Source: JABIAG01 sp964561995 (GTDB taxonomy: Archaea > Nanobdellota > Nanobdellia > Woesearchaeales > JABIAG01). From it: 62,612 nucleotides of DNA. The notes under the pieces were generated by a model. It was given only the letters and a program-made list of their open reading frames with translations. It made no database searches and had not been told where the DNA came from. Positions 8,501 to 17,549 of this stretch are shown here, in pieces. The stretch is taken from assembly GCA_964561995.1 (NCBI GenBank), contig CAZLQZ010000008.1, positions 1-62,612 on the forward strand, written 5' to 3'. The stretch's first letter is position 1. Every line of letters starts with the position of its first letter. Position numbers and translations under genes: made by a program.

Positions 8501-8678
8501 TTTCTATTGATTTGAATTCTTGTTGTTAAATATATAAAATTTATGTTGTTTTAATTTTTATGTGGTTTGTTTATTTGTGTTTTTTGACTTGTTGGATTTT
8601 TGATTTTATATATATTAATATTACTACTAATTATAATAATTGGAATATCTTTATATCAATTATAAATAACTATTAATT

Positions 8679-8694
8679 ATGCAATTAATTGCAT
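8679..8694. promoter_or_regulatory. Perfect 16-bp palindrome at a promoter (operator candidate)
   Basis: ATGCAATTAATTGCAT is a perfect palindrome. It lies just downstream of a TATA-like box (ATTATAAATAA near 8660-8670) and overlaps the first bases of the ATG at 8693, that is, the expected transcription start. A dimeric repressor bound here would block initiation. Chance palindromes of this length are unlikely but more common in AT-rich DNA. Confidence 0.5.
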
Positions 8695-9034
8695 GGAGAA
8701 AACAAAAATGCCTAACGAATATTGGAACCCAAATCCAGTGATGCAGCAACCTTTTCAACAACCTTTGTCTCATCAACCATTAGTTAATAATTTGCCTGAT
8801 TATCATAATATGAATGATTTTCAAAGAACTCAAGCATTAGCTGGGGGAATAAATGATGTCTGTCATACAAGAGAATATGAGGTACCATTACCATTGTCGC
8901 ATCTTCCAGATTATGATACAATGCCTGATCATCAGAGAATAATTGAATTGCATCCAATAAAGCTTTTTGAACCCATATTACCAGACCCTATAGATTTCCT
9001 TCCTAAAAGGTTTATATTAGATAATTTGGATTAA
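8693..9034 (+). CDS. Small protein with two LPDY-motif repeats
   Basis: 113 residues, Pro/Gln/His-rich, with no recognised family. It contains an internal repeat: LPDYHNMNDFQR near residues 34-45 and LPDYDTMPDHQR near 70-81, so the pattern LPDYxxMxDxQR occurs twice, each after a Pro/Leu-rich lead. This suggests a short linear binding motif repeated for avidity rather than an enzyme. The start at 8693 fits a leaderless mRNA; the ATG at 8708, behind GGAG, is an alternative. A palindromic operator candidate covers the start. Function unknown. Confidence 0.6.
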   Translation: MEKTKMPNEYWNPNPVMQQPFQQPLSHQPLVNNLPDYHNMNDFQRTQALAGGINDVCHTREYEVPLPLSHLPDYDTMPDHQRIIELHPIKLFEPILPDPIDFLPKRFILDNLD

Positions 9035-9150
9035 AATTTTGATGGAATTAATATTTAATTCCATTATTTTCATTTTATAAAAATGTCATTAACAATAATA
9101 TTTGAATTCAAGGCAGCATAAACAATTTAGAATATTTTTTTCAATTATAT

Positions 9151-10416
9151 TCATGCTCTTAAATCATGTTGTGTGAAGCTTCTTACTTTAACTTTAACTT
9201 TATCACCAATTTCAAAAGTACTTTTTTGAATTATGATTGGTTTGTAATAGGCATTTCTTCCTACTAAAGTATCATCTTTACCTTCTTCATCAATAATAAT
9301 TCCACCTTCCCATAATTTCCATTTTCTATTGACTTCTAAACCAACCCATGCATTAACTCTTCCAAGTTCTTTACTTCTATCTTTTACTAATTCTGCTGAT
9401 AATTGTTTGTGTTTTGCAGCTTTAGTTCCGGGACGTTTTCTAAATCTTGAATAATTTAAAACATCTGCTTTTAACCATTTTACGAGTTCAATAGTTTCAT
9501 TAAAATCATCACCTTTTTCAGTTGGAAAACCTACTATTATGTCTGTGGCAACTGTAATTTTTGGAATTTCATTTCTAAATTTATTAATTATTTCTTTAAA
9601 TTCCTCAATTTTATATTGTCTTTTCATTTCTTTAAGAACTTTATTACTTCCAGTTTGAACTGGGATATGAATAAATTTAAACATTTTTTTATTTCTAAAA
9701 ACATCAATTAATTCATCTAAATATAATTTTATATTGTTTGGATTCATCATACCAACTCTTACTAAAAATTCTCCTTCTATTTCTACTATTTTTTTTAATA
9801 ATTTAGCAAGATTAGTTCCTAAATCAATTCCGTAGCAACCATTATCTTGTGATGTAATCCAAATTTCTTTACAACCCTCTAATACTGCTTTTTTAACTTC
9901 TTTGATAATGTCTTCTTCTGGAAATGAATAAAAAACTCCTTTAATTGGTTTAACACTACAATAGGTGCATTTACCTAAACAAGAATTTGAAATTGGGACT
10001 ATTCCAACAATTTTATTTTTTCTATCTCTATTAAATCCTGCTTTTATTAATTTTTCTTTGGCAACAATTTCTATTGGATGTTCATTAATTACTTCTTCAA
10101 TTACTTCGTTAATTTGATTAATGTTATGAGTTGTTAACATAGCACATTCTGAATCTACTTTTCTAATTTGTTTGATTAAATGAATAGGAATACAACCTGC
10201 AATAATTAATTTTTTGTAAGGATATTCTTCTTTTGTTTTTTTTATAGTGCTAAGGGCAGAATCGTCACCTTTAACAGTACAGATATTAAGAACAATAACA
10301 TCTGCTTTTTCGGGGTCACTAATTACATCAAAGTTTTCTTTAGCAATCCCTCTCATCATTTCAGATTCTGCAAAGTTATTTGAACATCCAAATGTCTTAA
10401 AAAATATTTTTTCCAT
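9151..10416 (-). CDS. MiaB-like tRNA methylthiotransferase (archaeal MtaB/CDKAL1 type)
   Basis: 421 residues of the methylthiotransferase family. The N-terminal domain (FFKTFGCSNNFAES, VLNICTVKG, AGCIP) supplies the three cysteines of the auxiliary iron-sulfur cluster. The radical-SAM motif is CLGKCTYC near residue 150. The C-terminal region, ending in GDKVKVKVRSFTQHDL, fits a TRAM RNA-binding domain. The family adds a methylthio group to t6A37 or i6A37; archaeal members are taken to act on t6A. The ATG at 10416 is preferred over 10422 because a TATA-like box lies 26 nt upstream of it. Confidence 0.9.
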   Translation of the reverse strand: MEKIFFKTFGCSNNFAESEMMRGIAKENFDVISDPEKADVIVLNICTVKGDDSALSTIKKTKEEYPYKKLIIAGCIPIHLIKQIRKVDSECAMLTTHNINQINEVIEEVINEHPIEIVAKEKLIKAGFNRDRKNKIVGIVPISNSCLGKCTYCSVKPIKGVFYSFPEEDIIKEVKKAVLEGCKEIWITSQDNGCYGIDLGTNLAKLLKKIVEIEGEFLVRVGMMNPNNIKLYLDELIDVFRNKKMFKFIHIPVQTGSNKVLKEMKRQYKIEEFKEIINKFRNEIPKITVATDIIVGFPTEKGDDFNETIELVKWLKADVLNYSRFRKRPGTKAAKHKQLSAELVKDRSKELGRVNAWVGLEVNRKWKLWEGGIIIDEEGKDDTLVGRNAYYKPIIIQKSTFEIGDKVKVKVRSFTQHDLRA

Positions 10417-10454
10417 GAGCATTAAGTAACCGGAGTAGTTTAAAAAGCTTTATC

Positions 10455-10464
10455 TTTATAAATA
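10455..10464 (+). promoter_or_regulatory. TATA-like promoter
   Basis: TTTATAAATA is centred 25 nt before the ATG at 10485, so the mRNA would start at or beside the start codon. Confidence 0.6.
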
Positions 10465-10484
10465 AATATCATTTCCCTTTTTGT

Positions 10485-11297
10485 ATGGACAGTGATATAG
10501 CACCTTATGAAACTGCTTTAGATGAGAAACCTATTCCATTTTTTCCACAATCAGTTGATTTGATAGATTCTGATGGAATTGATGAAGTTTACCTGGGTAA
10601 TCCTAGTAAAAGATCTATGGAATTACTTAAAGGTCCTGCTTGTGCATTTCATAGATTTGTTTGGGAAAATTCTGATTATTCAAATTTGCCTTTAGAACAA
10701 GTTGAAGACCCTGAGTTTTTTGAAAAAAGAAAAGATGATTTGGCAATAAAGAAAGCAGGAATGACTTTGGATCTTTGTGTTAATAGGGCTGTTGCAATAA
10801 GTAGTATGATTGATCAAAGTACTTATGAGTTTAAAGATTTTGAAGATCAAACAAAACATTTAGTTTGTTTTGGACGGTCATATCAATTTTATCAAGAAGT
10901 ATCAGGAGATTTTAGAATTAATGGTGACGTTATTGAGATTGATAATGGGCAATTATTTGCTGAACCTGCTTTTGCATCTTTAAAAGGAATTGCTGATGTT
11001 ATTCATTACTCTTATCCAATGGAAAACTTTGAAGATTTTTTTATATATCCACTTTTTGCATATGAAAAGTCACTTTCAATTTTTGATCAAAATCCAATGT
11101 ATACTTATGAAAGATCTAATTGGAATGTTTTCAATGAACTATTTGCAGAAAATTTCAGAGATGAAATTTTAACTATTGAAGATTGTAAAAAAATAAAAGT
11201 TAGTGGAGGATTATTAAGTAATCTGCATATTTATACAAATCCAATGTCAAGCAAACCTCAAGCTCATTTTGGATTTAGTGCAACATTATTATATTGA
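10485..11297 (+). CDS. Hypothetical acidic protein, first gene of a two-gene operon
   Basis: 270 residues, no membrane segment and no recognised family. It is acidic and aromatic-rich, with cysteines at scattered positions (ACAFHRF, DLCVNRA, LVCFGRS, EDCKKI). Segments such as HYSYPMENFEDFFIYPLFAYEKS suggest a compact globular fold. The next gene starts 2 nt after its stop, so the two proteins are probably made and used together. Function unknown. Confidence 0.65.
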   Translation: MDSDIAPYETALDEKPIPFFPQSVDLIDSDGIDEVYLGNPSKRSMELLKGPACAFHRFVWENSDYSNLPLEQVEDPEFFEKRKDDLAIKKAGMTLDLCVNRAVAISSMIDQSTYEFKDFEDQTKHLVCFGRSYQFYQEVSGDFRINGDVIEIDNGQLFAEPAFASLKGIADVIHYSYPMENFEDFFIYPLFAYEKSLSIFDQNPMYTYERSNWNVFNELFAENFRDEILTIEDCKKIKVSGGLLSNLHIYTNPMSSKPQAHFGFSATLLY

Positions 11298-11299
11298 AA

Positions 11300-11920
11300 A
11301 TGGTAAATCAAATTGATTTATATGGAAATGCGGTGCAAAAAGTAATAATTGGCAATCCAGTGTGTACTATTTTACCAATTAAATTATGTTTGCCCGACAA
11401 TGCTCCTTCTGAGATTTTCAATCTGGTTTATAATCGACTTTATCCTGAGGTGCTTTCTTCTTTAGTAAAACAGTTTTTATATCTGCCAGATGAAGTTTAT
11501 TCATCTAAAATGAAATTAATTAAAACTGGTCCTTGTGGTATGACTGAAAACGTTTTTTTTATACAATCTCATCAACCTGTAAAAAATATTGAAAATAAAA
11601 TGGTTGTTATTGGTCATTTGCCTTATTCTTGTGTAAATGGAATTGACGTAAATTCAGAAGTTATGCCTTTGGGATTTAAAGGTTCAGATGTATTTTTAAT
11701 TAAACAAAAAACACCTCTTGATGAAGACCTTTCTGATATCGTTAATACTCAGTTATTTAATGATGAATTTAAAAATAAAATTGAAGTTTCAATCTGCTCG
11801 TATAATAAAATAGTTAAAGATCCGATTACTGCAATTAGTATTAGTGAAGCACCTAAACAATTAAAACTTTTAGAAAATCATTATGTTATTATGGTAGGAG
11901 TTTCTTATTTTAATCATTAA
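11300..11920 (+). CDS. Hypothetical protein, second gene of a two-gene operon
   Basis: 206 residues from the ATG at 11300; a TTG at 11294 is in frame, but ATG is the more likely start. No family is recognised. It has alternating beta-like strands (KVIIGNPVCTILPI, KMVVIGHLPYSCVNGI, HYVIMVGVSYFN) and looks globular and soluble. It is co-transcribed with the 270-aa gene. Its 3' end overlaps the convergent DUF58 gene by 11 nt. Confidence 0.65.
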   Translation: MVNQIDLYGNAVQKVIIGNPVCTILPIKLCLPDNAPSEIFNLVYNRLYPEVLSSLVKQFLYLPDEVYSSKMKLIKTGPCGMTENVFFIQSHQPVKNIENKMVVIGHLPYSCVNGIDVNSEVMPLGFKGSDVFLIKQKTPLDEDLSDIVNTQLFNDEFKNKIEVSICSYNKIVKDPITAISISEAPKQLKLLENHYVIMVGVSYFNH

Positions 11921-12755
11921 CTAATTTAAAGAAAGTATCAAATATTGGTTTATCTGTTGTAAACTGATAAAATTTAAATCCAAATTCATTACACACATTT
12001 TCTATTTTGGAATTATGTTGATTTAGTTTTTCAATATAATCTTTTTGACCCCTTTTAGAAATATAAGTTCTTAATTTAAAGTCTGTTTCTGAATCAATTA
12101 AATCAAAGTCTCCTTCTAAAGGCATTTCCTTTTCTTCTTTATCTAATACTTGAATGATTTTTACTGTATGACCTCTTCCAAGTAATTGTAATGAATTAAT
12201 TATTTTTTCTGGTTCTATTAAAAAATCAGAAATAATTACTACGAATGATTTAGATCTTATATTTTTTTTATACAATTTAAAAGTATCAAAAAGATTTGAT
12301 TTACCTTTTGGTTTGATGCTATTAAGATGTTTAAGCATTGTTATTATTTGACCTTTTCCTCTTGCACCTCTGAAATTTTCTAATTCATCAGCAAAAGTTG
12401 AAAAGTTAATTTTTTCATTATTTTTTAATGCTAAAAAGGCAAAACCTAAACCCAATTTTCCTGCATAATCAAATTTATTGTTATACTTCATGCTTGCTGA
12501 ACTATCAATTAGAATGTGTACATTAAGATTTCTTTCTTCTTCAAATAGTTTGATGTACATATCATCTGTTCTTGCATATACTCTCCAATCTATTGCTTTA
12601 AAGTTATCCCCCATAGTATAAATTCTATGGTCTTTAAAAATAGTTCCACTTCCAGAATAAGCACTCTTTTTTTCACCAACATATTTAGATGTAACTCTTT
12701 TATTTACTATTAAGTTGAACCTTTGCAATTCATTTAAAAAAGAAGAATCAATCAT
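11910..12755 (-). CDS. DUF58 / von Willebrand-like domain protein
   Basis: 281 residues of the DUF58 family that accompanies MoxR ATPases. Its signature is GDNFKAIDWRVYARTDDMYI, followed by a VWA-like domain whose metal site is HILIDSSASM (DxSxS). It starts 1 nt after moxR and closes the six-gene operon that begins at 19327. DUF58/MoxR pairs are thought to act as a metal-insertion or chaperone pair on VWA partners at the membrane. The substrate is not known. Confidence 0.85.
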   Translation of the reverse strand: MIDSSFLNELQRFNLIVNKRVTSKYVGEKKSAYSGSGTIFKDHRIYTMGDNFKAIDWRVYARTDDMYIKLFEEERNLNVHILIDSSASMKYNNKFDYAGKLGLGFAFLALKNNEKINFSTFADELENFRGARGKGQIITMLKHLNSIKPKGKSNLFDTFKLYKKNIRSKSFVVIISDFLIEPEKIINSLQLLGRGHTVKIIQVLDKEEKEMPLEGDFDLIDSETDFKLRTYISKRGQKDYIEKLNQHNSKIENVCNEFGFKFYQFTTDKPIFDTFFKLVND

Positions 12756-12756
12756 C

Positions 12757-13686
12757 TTATTTCATGATTTTTGCAATTGCATCATCTACAGATAGTCCTT
12801 GTCTTTCCGCTTCAAAACTTAAAATAACTCTATGTCTTAAAACTGGTAAAGCCATTTTTCTTATATCTTCGCTACTTACATGGGCTCTTCCATTAATTAG
12901 TGCTCGTGCTTTAGAAGCTAAAATTAATGCCATTGAAGCTCTTGGTGATGCTCCATACATGAATAATTCCTTATTTTTTCTTGTTGCAATTACAATTTTA
13001 ACTGCTGCTTTTCTTAAGTCATTAGCAATAGGCATTTGTCTAGTTAAATCTTGTAATTTTAACAATCTTGCCTTATCAAGAATTTTGTGAACTTCTTTAA
13101 CATCCGCTTTTTCTGTGAACTTTTTTACAATTTCTATTTCTTCTTCTTCTGTTGGATAATCAACATTTATTTTCATTAAAAACCTATCTGCTTGAGCTTC
13201 AGGTAAAGGGTATGTTCCTTCTTGTTCAATTGGGTTTTGAGTTGCCAGTACGAAGAATGGTTCTTCTAATTTAAATGTCTGATTACCTACTGTTACTTGT
13301 TTTTCCTGCATTGCTTCTAAAAAAGCAGATTGTGATTTAGGTGTTGCTCTGTTAATTTCATCGGCAAGTACAATGTTGGAAAATAGTGGACCTTCTTGGA
13401 ATTTAAACTCTCTTTTCCCCCTTTCTTCAGTTATAATGTAAGTACCCGTAATATCTGATGGCATTAAATCTGGAGTATTTTGAATTCTTGAGAATTTTAA
13501 ATCTACAGCTTTTGCAATTGTATTAATAACTAGTGTTTTTGCTAATCCTGGGTAACCTTCTAATAATGCATTGCTGTTGCATAATAATGCAGTCATTACT
13601 TGTTCAATCATTTCGTCTTGACCAATAATAACTTTATGTATTTCTTTTAGTAACCTTTCAAACACTTCTTTATGATGTGTAACCAT
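12757..13686 (-). CDS. MoxR-family AAA+ ATPase
   Basis: 309 residues from MVTHHKEVFE. The open frame runs 75 nt further upstream, but AGGAGG just before the ATG at 13686 fixes the start. Walker A is GYPGLAKTL, Walker B is IVLADEINRA, and the sensor segment is FVLATQNPIEQEG, all typical of MoxR. These ATPases remodel or activate VWA-domain proteins, and the operon supplies two VWA membrane proteins and a DUF58 partner. Located in the cytosol, probably docking on the membrane components. Confidence 0.93.
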   Translation of the reverse strand: MVTHHKEVFERLLKEIHKVIIGQDEMIEQVMTALLCNSNALLEGYPGLAKTLVINTIAKAVDLKFSRIQNTPDLMPSDITGTYIITEERGKREFKFQEGPLFSNIVLADEINRATPKSQSAFLEAMQEKQVTVGNQTFKLEEPFFVLATQNPIEQEGTYPLPEAQADRFLMKINVDYPTEEEEIEIVKKFTEKADVKEVHKILDKARLLKLQDLTRQMPIANDLRKAAVKIVIATRKNKELFMYGASPRASMALILASKARALINGRAHVSSEDIRKMALPVLRHRVILSFEAERQGLSVDDAIAKIMK

Positions 13687-13716
13687 TTTTTTTTCCTCCT
13701 TTGTAACTATTACTAC

Positions 13717-13750
13717 GTTTTCGTTTGCGTTCGAAGGACGTTCCGAAAAC
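13717..13750 (-). promoter_or_regulatory. Two-step hairpin upstream of moxR
   Basis: An outer 7-bp inverted repeat (GTTTTCG ... CGAAAAC) encloses a 5-bp stem (CGTTC/GGACG) with a 3-nt loop. The patch is markedly richer in G and C than its surroundings. It lies within the operon between the 285-aa membrane gene and the moxR ribosome site, where it could tune moxR translation, stop a nuclease or mark an internal processing site. Confidence 0.5.
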
Positions 13751-13806
13751 TTTATTTTCAATATAGCTTCTGATGGTCTATATTCATTTCATTCGTATAG
13801 TCCTTA

Positions 13807-14664
13807 TTAATTTTCTTCTGCTAAATTCTTAAAATATCTTTTTACTATTTCTTGTCTTTTTTGAGGTATTTGTTCTTCAAAACCAAATGTTTTTTCTAAA
13901 AAAACATCGTCTTCATATTGTTGATCTAAAAAATCTTTTTTTTCTGGAGTTTCAAACTCATCAACACTTACTTCAAAATCTGTTGGTCTTATCTCTATAT
14001 TAATTTTTTCATTTCCAAGTTGTATAATTGTTGTATCGCCAAATATTTCTCCACCTTCTTGTTCTCCACCAGCAATTCCCGCAGTTAAGGCTAACTTTTT
14101 AAATCTCATTGTTAACTCACCTTCTGAATTTACAACTTGATATTTTTCTCCTTGATCTATTGCTTTTTCTCCTAAATCTTTTAAAAAGTCTTGAGACATG
14201 TCCCATAAATTTTCTGTATCTAAAAGTCTTATATTTAATGAAGCAATTAATATTATTAAAAAAGATAATAAAAAAATGGATAATGTTCTTGATAATACTT
14301 TTTTGAAATCAACAAAGTCTCCTAAATCTACTATTTTTCTAACTTTAGTTTTAACTTCTGTTCTTAAACCTTCAACTAATTCATTTTTTTGAATTAAAGT
14401 ATCATCTACCGTTCTTAATTCTTCTTTTAATATTTCATATTTATTTTCTACCTCTAATAAAGAAGGGATTTTTGTAAATAAGACTATCTCGCTAATAAAA
14501 AATAATAGGCTAATAATTAATGCAATATTCCATGTTGGTAGATTAAAAAGCATTAAAATAATGTATGATACTAAATAAACAAGCGATGCTCCTAAAAAAG
14601 CATTGAAAAATCTAACTTTGTAAATGCCAAATTTCACTTCTTTAATTAGTTTTCTTGGATTCAT
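13807..14664 (-). CDS. Membrane protein of the MoxR/VWA operon
   Basis: 285 residues with about three hydrophobic segments (near 22-42, 46-66 and 127-147), an intervening coiled region (about 72-112) and a soluble acidic C-terminal part ending RYFKNLAEEN. No named family is recognised. It lies between the coiled-coil gene and moxR in the six-gene operon, so it is likely a structural subunit of the same membrane complex. The C-terminal domain has beta-like strands (DTTIIQLGNEKINIEIRPTD) that could contact the VWA proteins. Confidence 0.7.
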   Translation of the reverse strand: MNPRKLIKEVKFGIYKVRFFNAFLGASLVYLVSYIILMLFNLPTWNIALIISLLFFISEIVLFTKIPSLLEVENKYEILKEELRTVDDTLIQKNELVEGLRTEVKTKVRKIVDLGDFVDFKKVLSRTLSIFLLSFLIILIASLNIRLLDTENLWDMSQDFLKDLGEKAIDQGEKYQVVNSEGELTMRFKKLALTAGIAGGEQEGGEIFGDTTIIQLGNEKINIEIRPTDFEVSVDEFETPEKKDFLDQQYEDDVFLEKTFGFEEQIPQKRQEIVKRYFKNLAEEN

Positions 14665-14667
14665 TTT

Positions 14668-15207
14668 TTAACTTAAAGCTCTTAAATCATCTACTAAATC
14701 GTCCATGTCTGAAAAGTAATCTTCAATATCGTCTTCACTAGCATTATAATCGTCAGCTATATCCTCAACAATGGATGCTATTTGATTATCTATATCATCT
14801 GCAACATCATCTACATCTGATAATACTGAACTTAATTCTTGAGTTTTATCTTCTAATTCAGATTCTGCTAAAGATAATTCAGCATTTGCTGTATTTAATG
14901 TTGTTTTAGTAGAAGATAATTCGCCTTCTATATCATCTTTTTCTTCAGACAAACCAGTATATAACTCATCTAATTTTTCTTTATCTTGAATTTTTCTTGT
15001 TAATTCAAAACTAGTCTCATTTAATCTATTTTCTCTTTCTTGAAGATCTTGAATTAAGTTTTCATACTCACTTACTTTTTCATAATATTTATCTGTAACA
15101 CTTCCATATGTAGTTTCATAGTAAGTCATTAATGTTAAACTATATCCAACTAGGACAATACACATGATTAAAAGTAATATGTTTATATTTCTCTTTAAAT
15201 ATCTCAT
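14668..15207 (-). CDS. Membrane-anchored coiled-coil protein
   Basis: 179 residues: one N-terminal membrane helix (about 8-28), then a long coiled coil (about 40-150) with Leu/Glu heptads and an Asp-rich end (DDVADDIDNQI, YNASEDDIEDYF). The ATG overlaps the stop of the 781-aa VWA gene by 4 nt. It looks like a spacer or clamp protein projecting from the membrane. Its place inside the MoxR/VWA operon suggests it organises that complex. Acidic aspartate-rich helices could bind calcium, but this is a guess. Confidence 0.7.
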   Translation of the reverse strand: MRYLKRNINILLLIMCIVLVGYSLTLMTYYETTYGSVTDKYYEKVSEYENLIQDLQERENRLNETSFELTRKIQDKEKLDELYTGLSEEKDDIEGELSSTKTTLNTANAELSLAESELEDKTQELSSVLSDVDDVADDIDNQIASIVEDIADDYNASEDDIEDYFSDMDDLVDDLRALS

Positions 15208-17549
15208 TTTTTATCCTCTCTTTCTTTTTTGTGTTTTCTTCTTATAAATATATCTATTAGAAAAATTAAAGTAGCCAATGGAAGAATAATAAATCTATAA
15301 TATTCTCTGTCTTCAATAACTTTTTCACTATCTTTTCTAATTTTTTCTATGATTTTTTCAGGATTATTAATGTCTAATAATTCACCGCCACTAATTCTAA
15401 CTAATTCTTCTAATTGTGAATTAATGCCAACTTCTTCAAATTCTCTTGGATAATTAATTGCAAATTCTTCACCCATAATTGTAAAAAATCCAGTTTTATC
15501 TGGAATAAAATCTCCTTTAAATATATTTTTGTCAATTTCGGTTAAAGTAATATCATCAATAGTTGGTGTTGATTCACTATATATTTTAAATTCAGAATTT
15601 TCTAATAATCTTCCATCTTCAATGTTAACTCTTATACTTTGTTTTCTTCTAGGATCTCCAACTGCCCAGTTTGCAGTTCTAGAAATCAATTTAGAATTTC
15701 CTTCATTAAGTAATTGACCAGCCCAGAAATTTCCTCCATCAGTAGATAATGCTGCAACTCTGCCTAATCCAAATCTCCAAATACTTAATATTGGAATTCC
15801 GTTATCAGTTGCAACCAACATCTGAGCTGATGATTTTGGTACCACTTGATTAAAACCGTAAACATTTGCATTTAATGCAATATTTTTTGTTATAAAATTA
15901 TTAAAGTTTAAAACACTTAATTTCCATTCTTTTTTAGTTTCATCCCTTTCTTTTCCAAACATTAAAGAGATTTGATCTGCAATACTTGCTGTAAAATAAT
16001 TTCCTCCTCCTGCGAATGCTAAGCTATTCATATAGGCTTCATCAGTTCCAGGGCCAACTCCTATTGTATAAACGCCAATACCTTTTGTTCTTAAATCTCT
16101 TGCAAGTGTCAAAACTGAATCTGGATTTTTAGTTTTACCATCAGAAATTACTACTACATTTTTATTTCCTGCTGCATTTTCTAACATTTCATCTGCAGAT
16201 CTTAATGCTGTTTCTAAATATGTTCCGCCAGTATCTTGTAAAGAATAAATTTTATTTGGAGTGCTAACTTGATTTTTCACTTTTTCTAATGAATTTATTG
16301 TGTGAGCTTCATTATTGAACGCTATGACCCCTAAATAATCTTCGGGACTTAACTGGTTAAATAAATTAACTGCTTGAGCTTTTTCAATATCAACTACTGT
16401 TCCTCCTACTGCTGAAAGTCCAGAACTAATTGAAATGTCTATAATCATTACAATATTTAAATCAGTAATATTTTCAATCTTTGCAGCTCCAACTTTAACT
16501 GGTAGTATTGTTTGTAATTGTGAAGTATCGTAATTTCCTAATTCAAAAGAATTTTTTCCGCCAATAATAAAAATCCCATTACCGTCTAAAATGAAATCTG
16601 TTAATTTGTCAGTACTTTTTTCTAATTCGCCTGCATGCATATTATTAATAATGATTCCAAAGTATTTGCTTAAGTCTGGCGGTATGATATTTGTTTTATC
16701 TAAATCGTACATTTCTTCAAATAATTTGTCTGCTGGTGATGCAGAATTTGAAACAAGTAATATTTTTGGTTTTTCTAAAACATTAACTGATTTGTAAAAT
16801 ATGTTATTTTCACTAATAAAATCGTTAGTAACTAATTTAGCTTCTAATTTATGATATCCACTTGTAAAGGACATTTTAAATTCATCAACAGTTGATTCGC
16901 TTCCGGAAATTCTTTTAATTTCTTGTCCATCTAATGTTAATATTGCTTCATAATTAACTTTTCCTGAAACTTCAATTTTAATATAATAAGTGTTTTCTAA
17001 TTCACTTAAAACTAATTTAGGTCCTTGTATTGAAACTGATGCATCATTATTTTTATCATCTAAATTTATTGCGTTTACTGTTGAATTTAATAATGAAGCA
17101 AATTTCATTACATCTTCTAAATCTTTACCTCTGTTAGAATTTCCATCACTTAATAATAAGATGTTATCTCCTCCTAACATATTGTTTAATATTGCATTTC
17201 CAATTGGACTAGAATAATCTTCACCAATAATGATTGTATTTACACCATCTAAGATACTTAATTTTTCAATAAGACTGTTTGATTCATCTTCAAATAAATC
17301 CATAGACCTCGATTTATCAATTAAAACATTAACTGTAGAATCGCCTTTTTCAATTCTTGTAGTGGAAGTATATGGTGCAGCTAAAGCAAAAATCAATAAA
17401 GACATTACTAAAAATCTTGTAATTAATATCCATATTCTTATTTTTCTTTTTTTAACTCCTTGAATAAAAGAATGATTGATAAATATAATTAAAAATATGA
17501 AAGCTATTGGAATTAACCCTAATAATAAAATATTTTCAAATTCAATCAT
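15204..17549 (-). CDS. Large VWA-domain membrane protein (BatB/Gatase-like)
   Basis: 781 residues from MIEFEN, whose ATG overlaps the previous stop (ATGA) behind a GGAGAGGAG ribosome site; the in-frame ATG 15 nt upstream is less likely. Two N-terminal helices are followed by a DKSRSM metal-site-like motif, a segment resembling a class I glutamine-amidotransferase-like domain (KPKILLVSNSAS to GIFIIGGKNSF), a full VWA domain (MIIDISISSG, then VVVISDGKTKNPD) and a C-terminal helix (FIILPLATLIFLIDIF). Such proteins sit in the membrane with the VWA domain available for partners. It is the second gene of the operon. Confidence 0.85.
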   Translation of the reverse strand: MIEFENILLLGLIPIAFIFLIIFINHSFIQGVKKRKIRIWILITRFLVMSLLIFALAAPYTSTTRIEKGDSTVNVLIDKSRSMDLFEDESNSLIEKLSILDGVNTIIIGEDYSSPIGNAILNNMLGGDNILLLSDGNSNRGKDLEDVMKFASLLNSTVNAINLDDKNNDASVSIQGPKLVLSELENTYYIKIEVSGKVNYEAILTLDGQEIKRISGSESTVDEFKMSFTSGYHKLEAKLVTNDFISENNIFYKSVNVLEKPKILLVSNSASPADKLFEEMYDLDKTNIIPPDLSKYFGIIINNMHAGELEKSTDKLTDFILDGNGIFIIGGKNSFELGNYDTSQLQTILPVKVGAAKIENITDLNIVMIIDISISSGLSAVGGTVVDIEKAQAVNLFNQLSPEDYLGVIAFNNEAHTINSLEKVKNQVSTPNKIYSLQDTGGTYLETALRSADEMLENAAGNKNVVVISDGKTKNPDSVLTLARDLRTKGIGVYTIGVGPGTDEAYMNSLAFAGGGNYFTASIADQISLMFGKERDETKKEWKLSVLNFNNFITKNIALNANVYGFNQVVPKSSAQMLVATDNGIPILSIWRFGLGRVAALSTDGGNFWAGQLLNEGNSKLISRTANWAVGDPRRKQSIRVNIEDGRLLENSEFKIYSESTPTIDDITLTEIDKNIFKGDFIPDKTGFFTIMGEEFAINYPREFEEVGINSQLEELVRISGGELLDINNPEKIIEKIRKDSEKVIEDREYYRFIILPLATLIFLIDIFIRRKHKKEREDKK

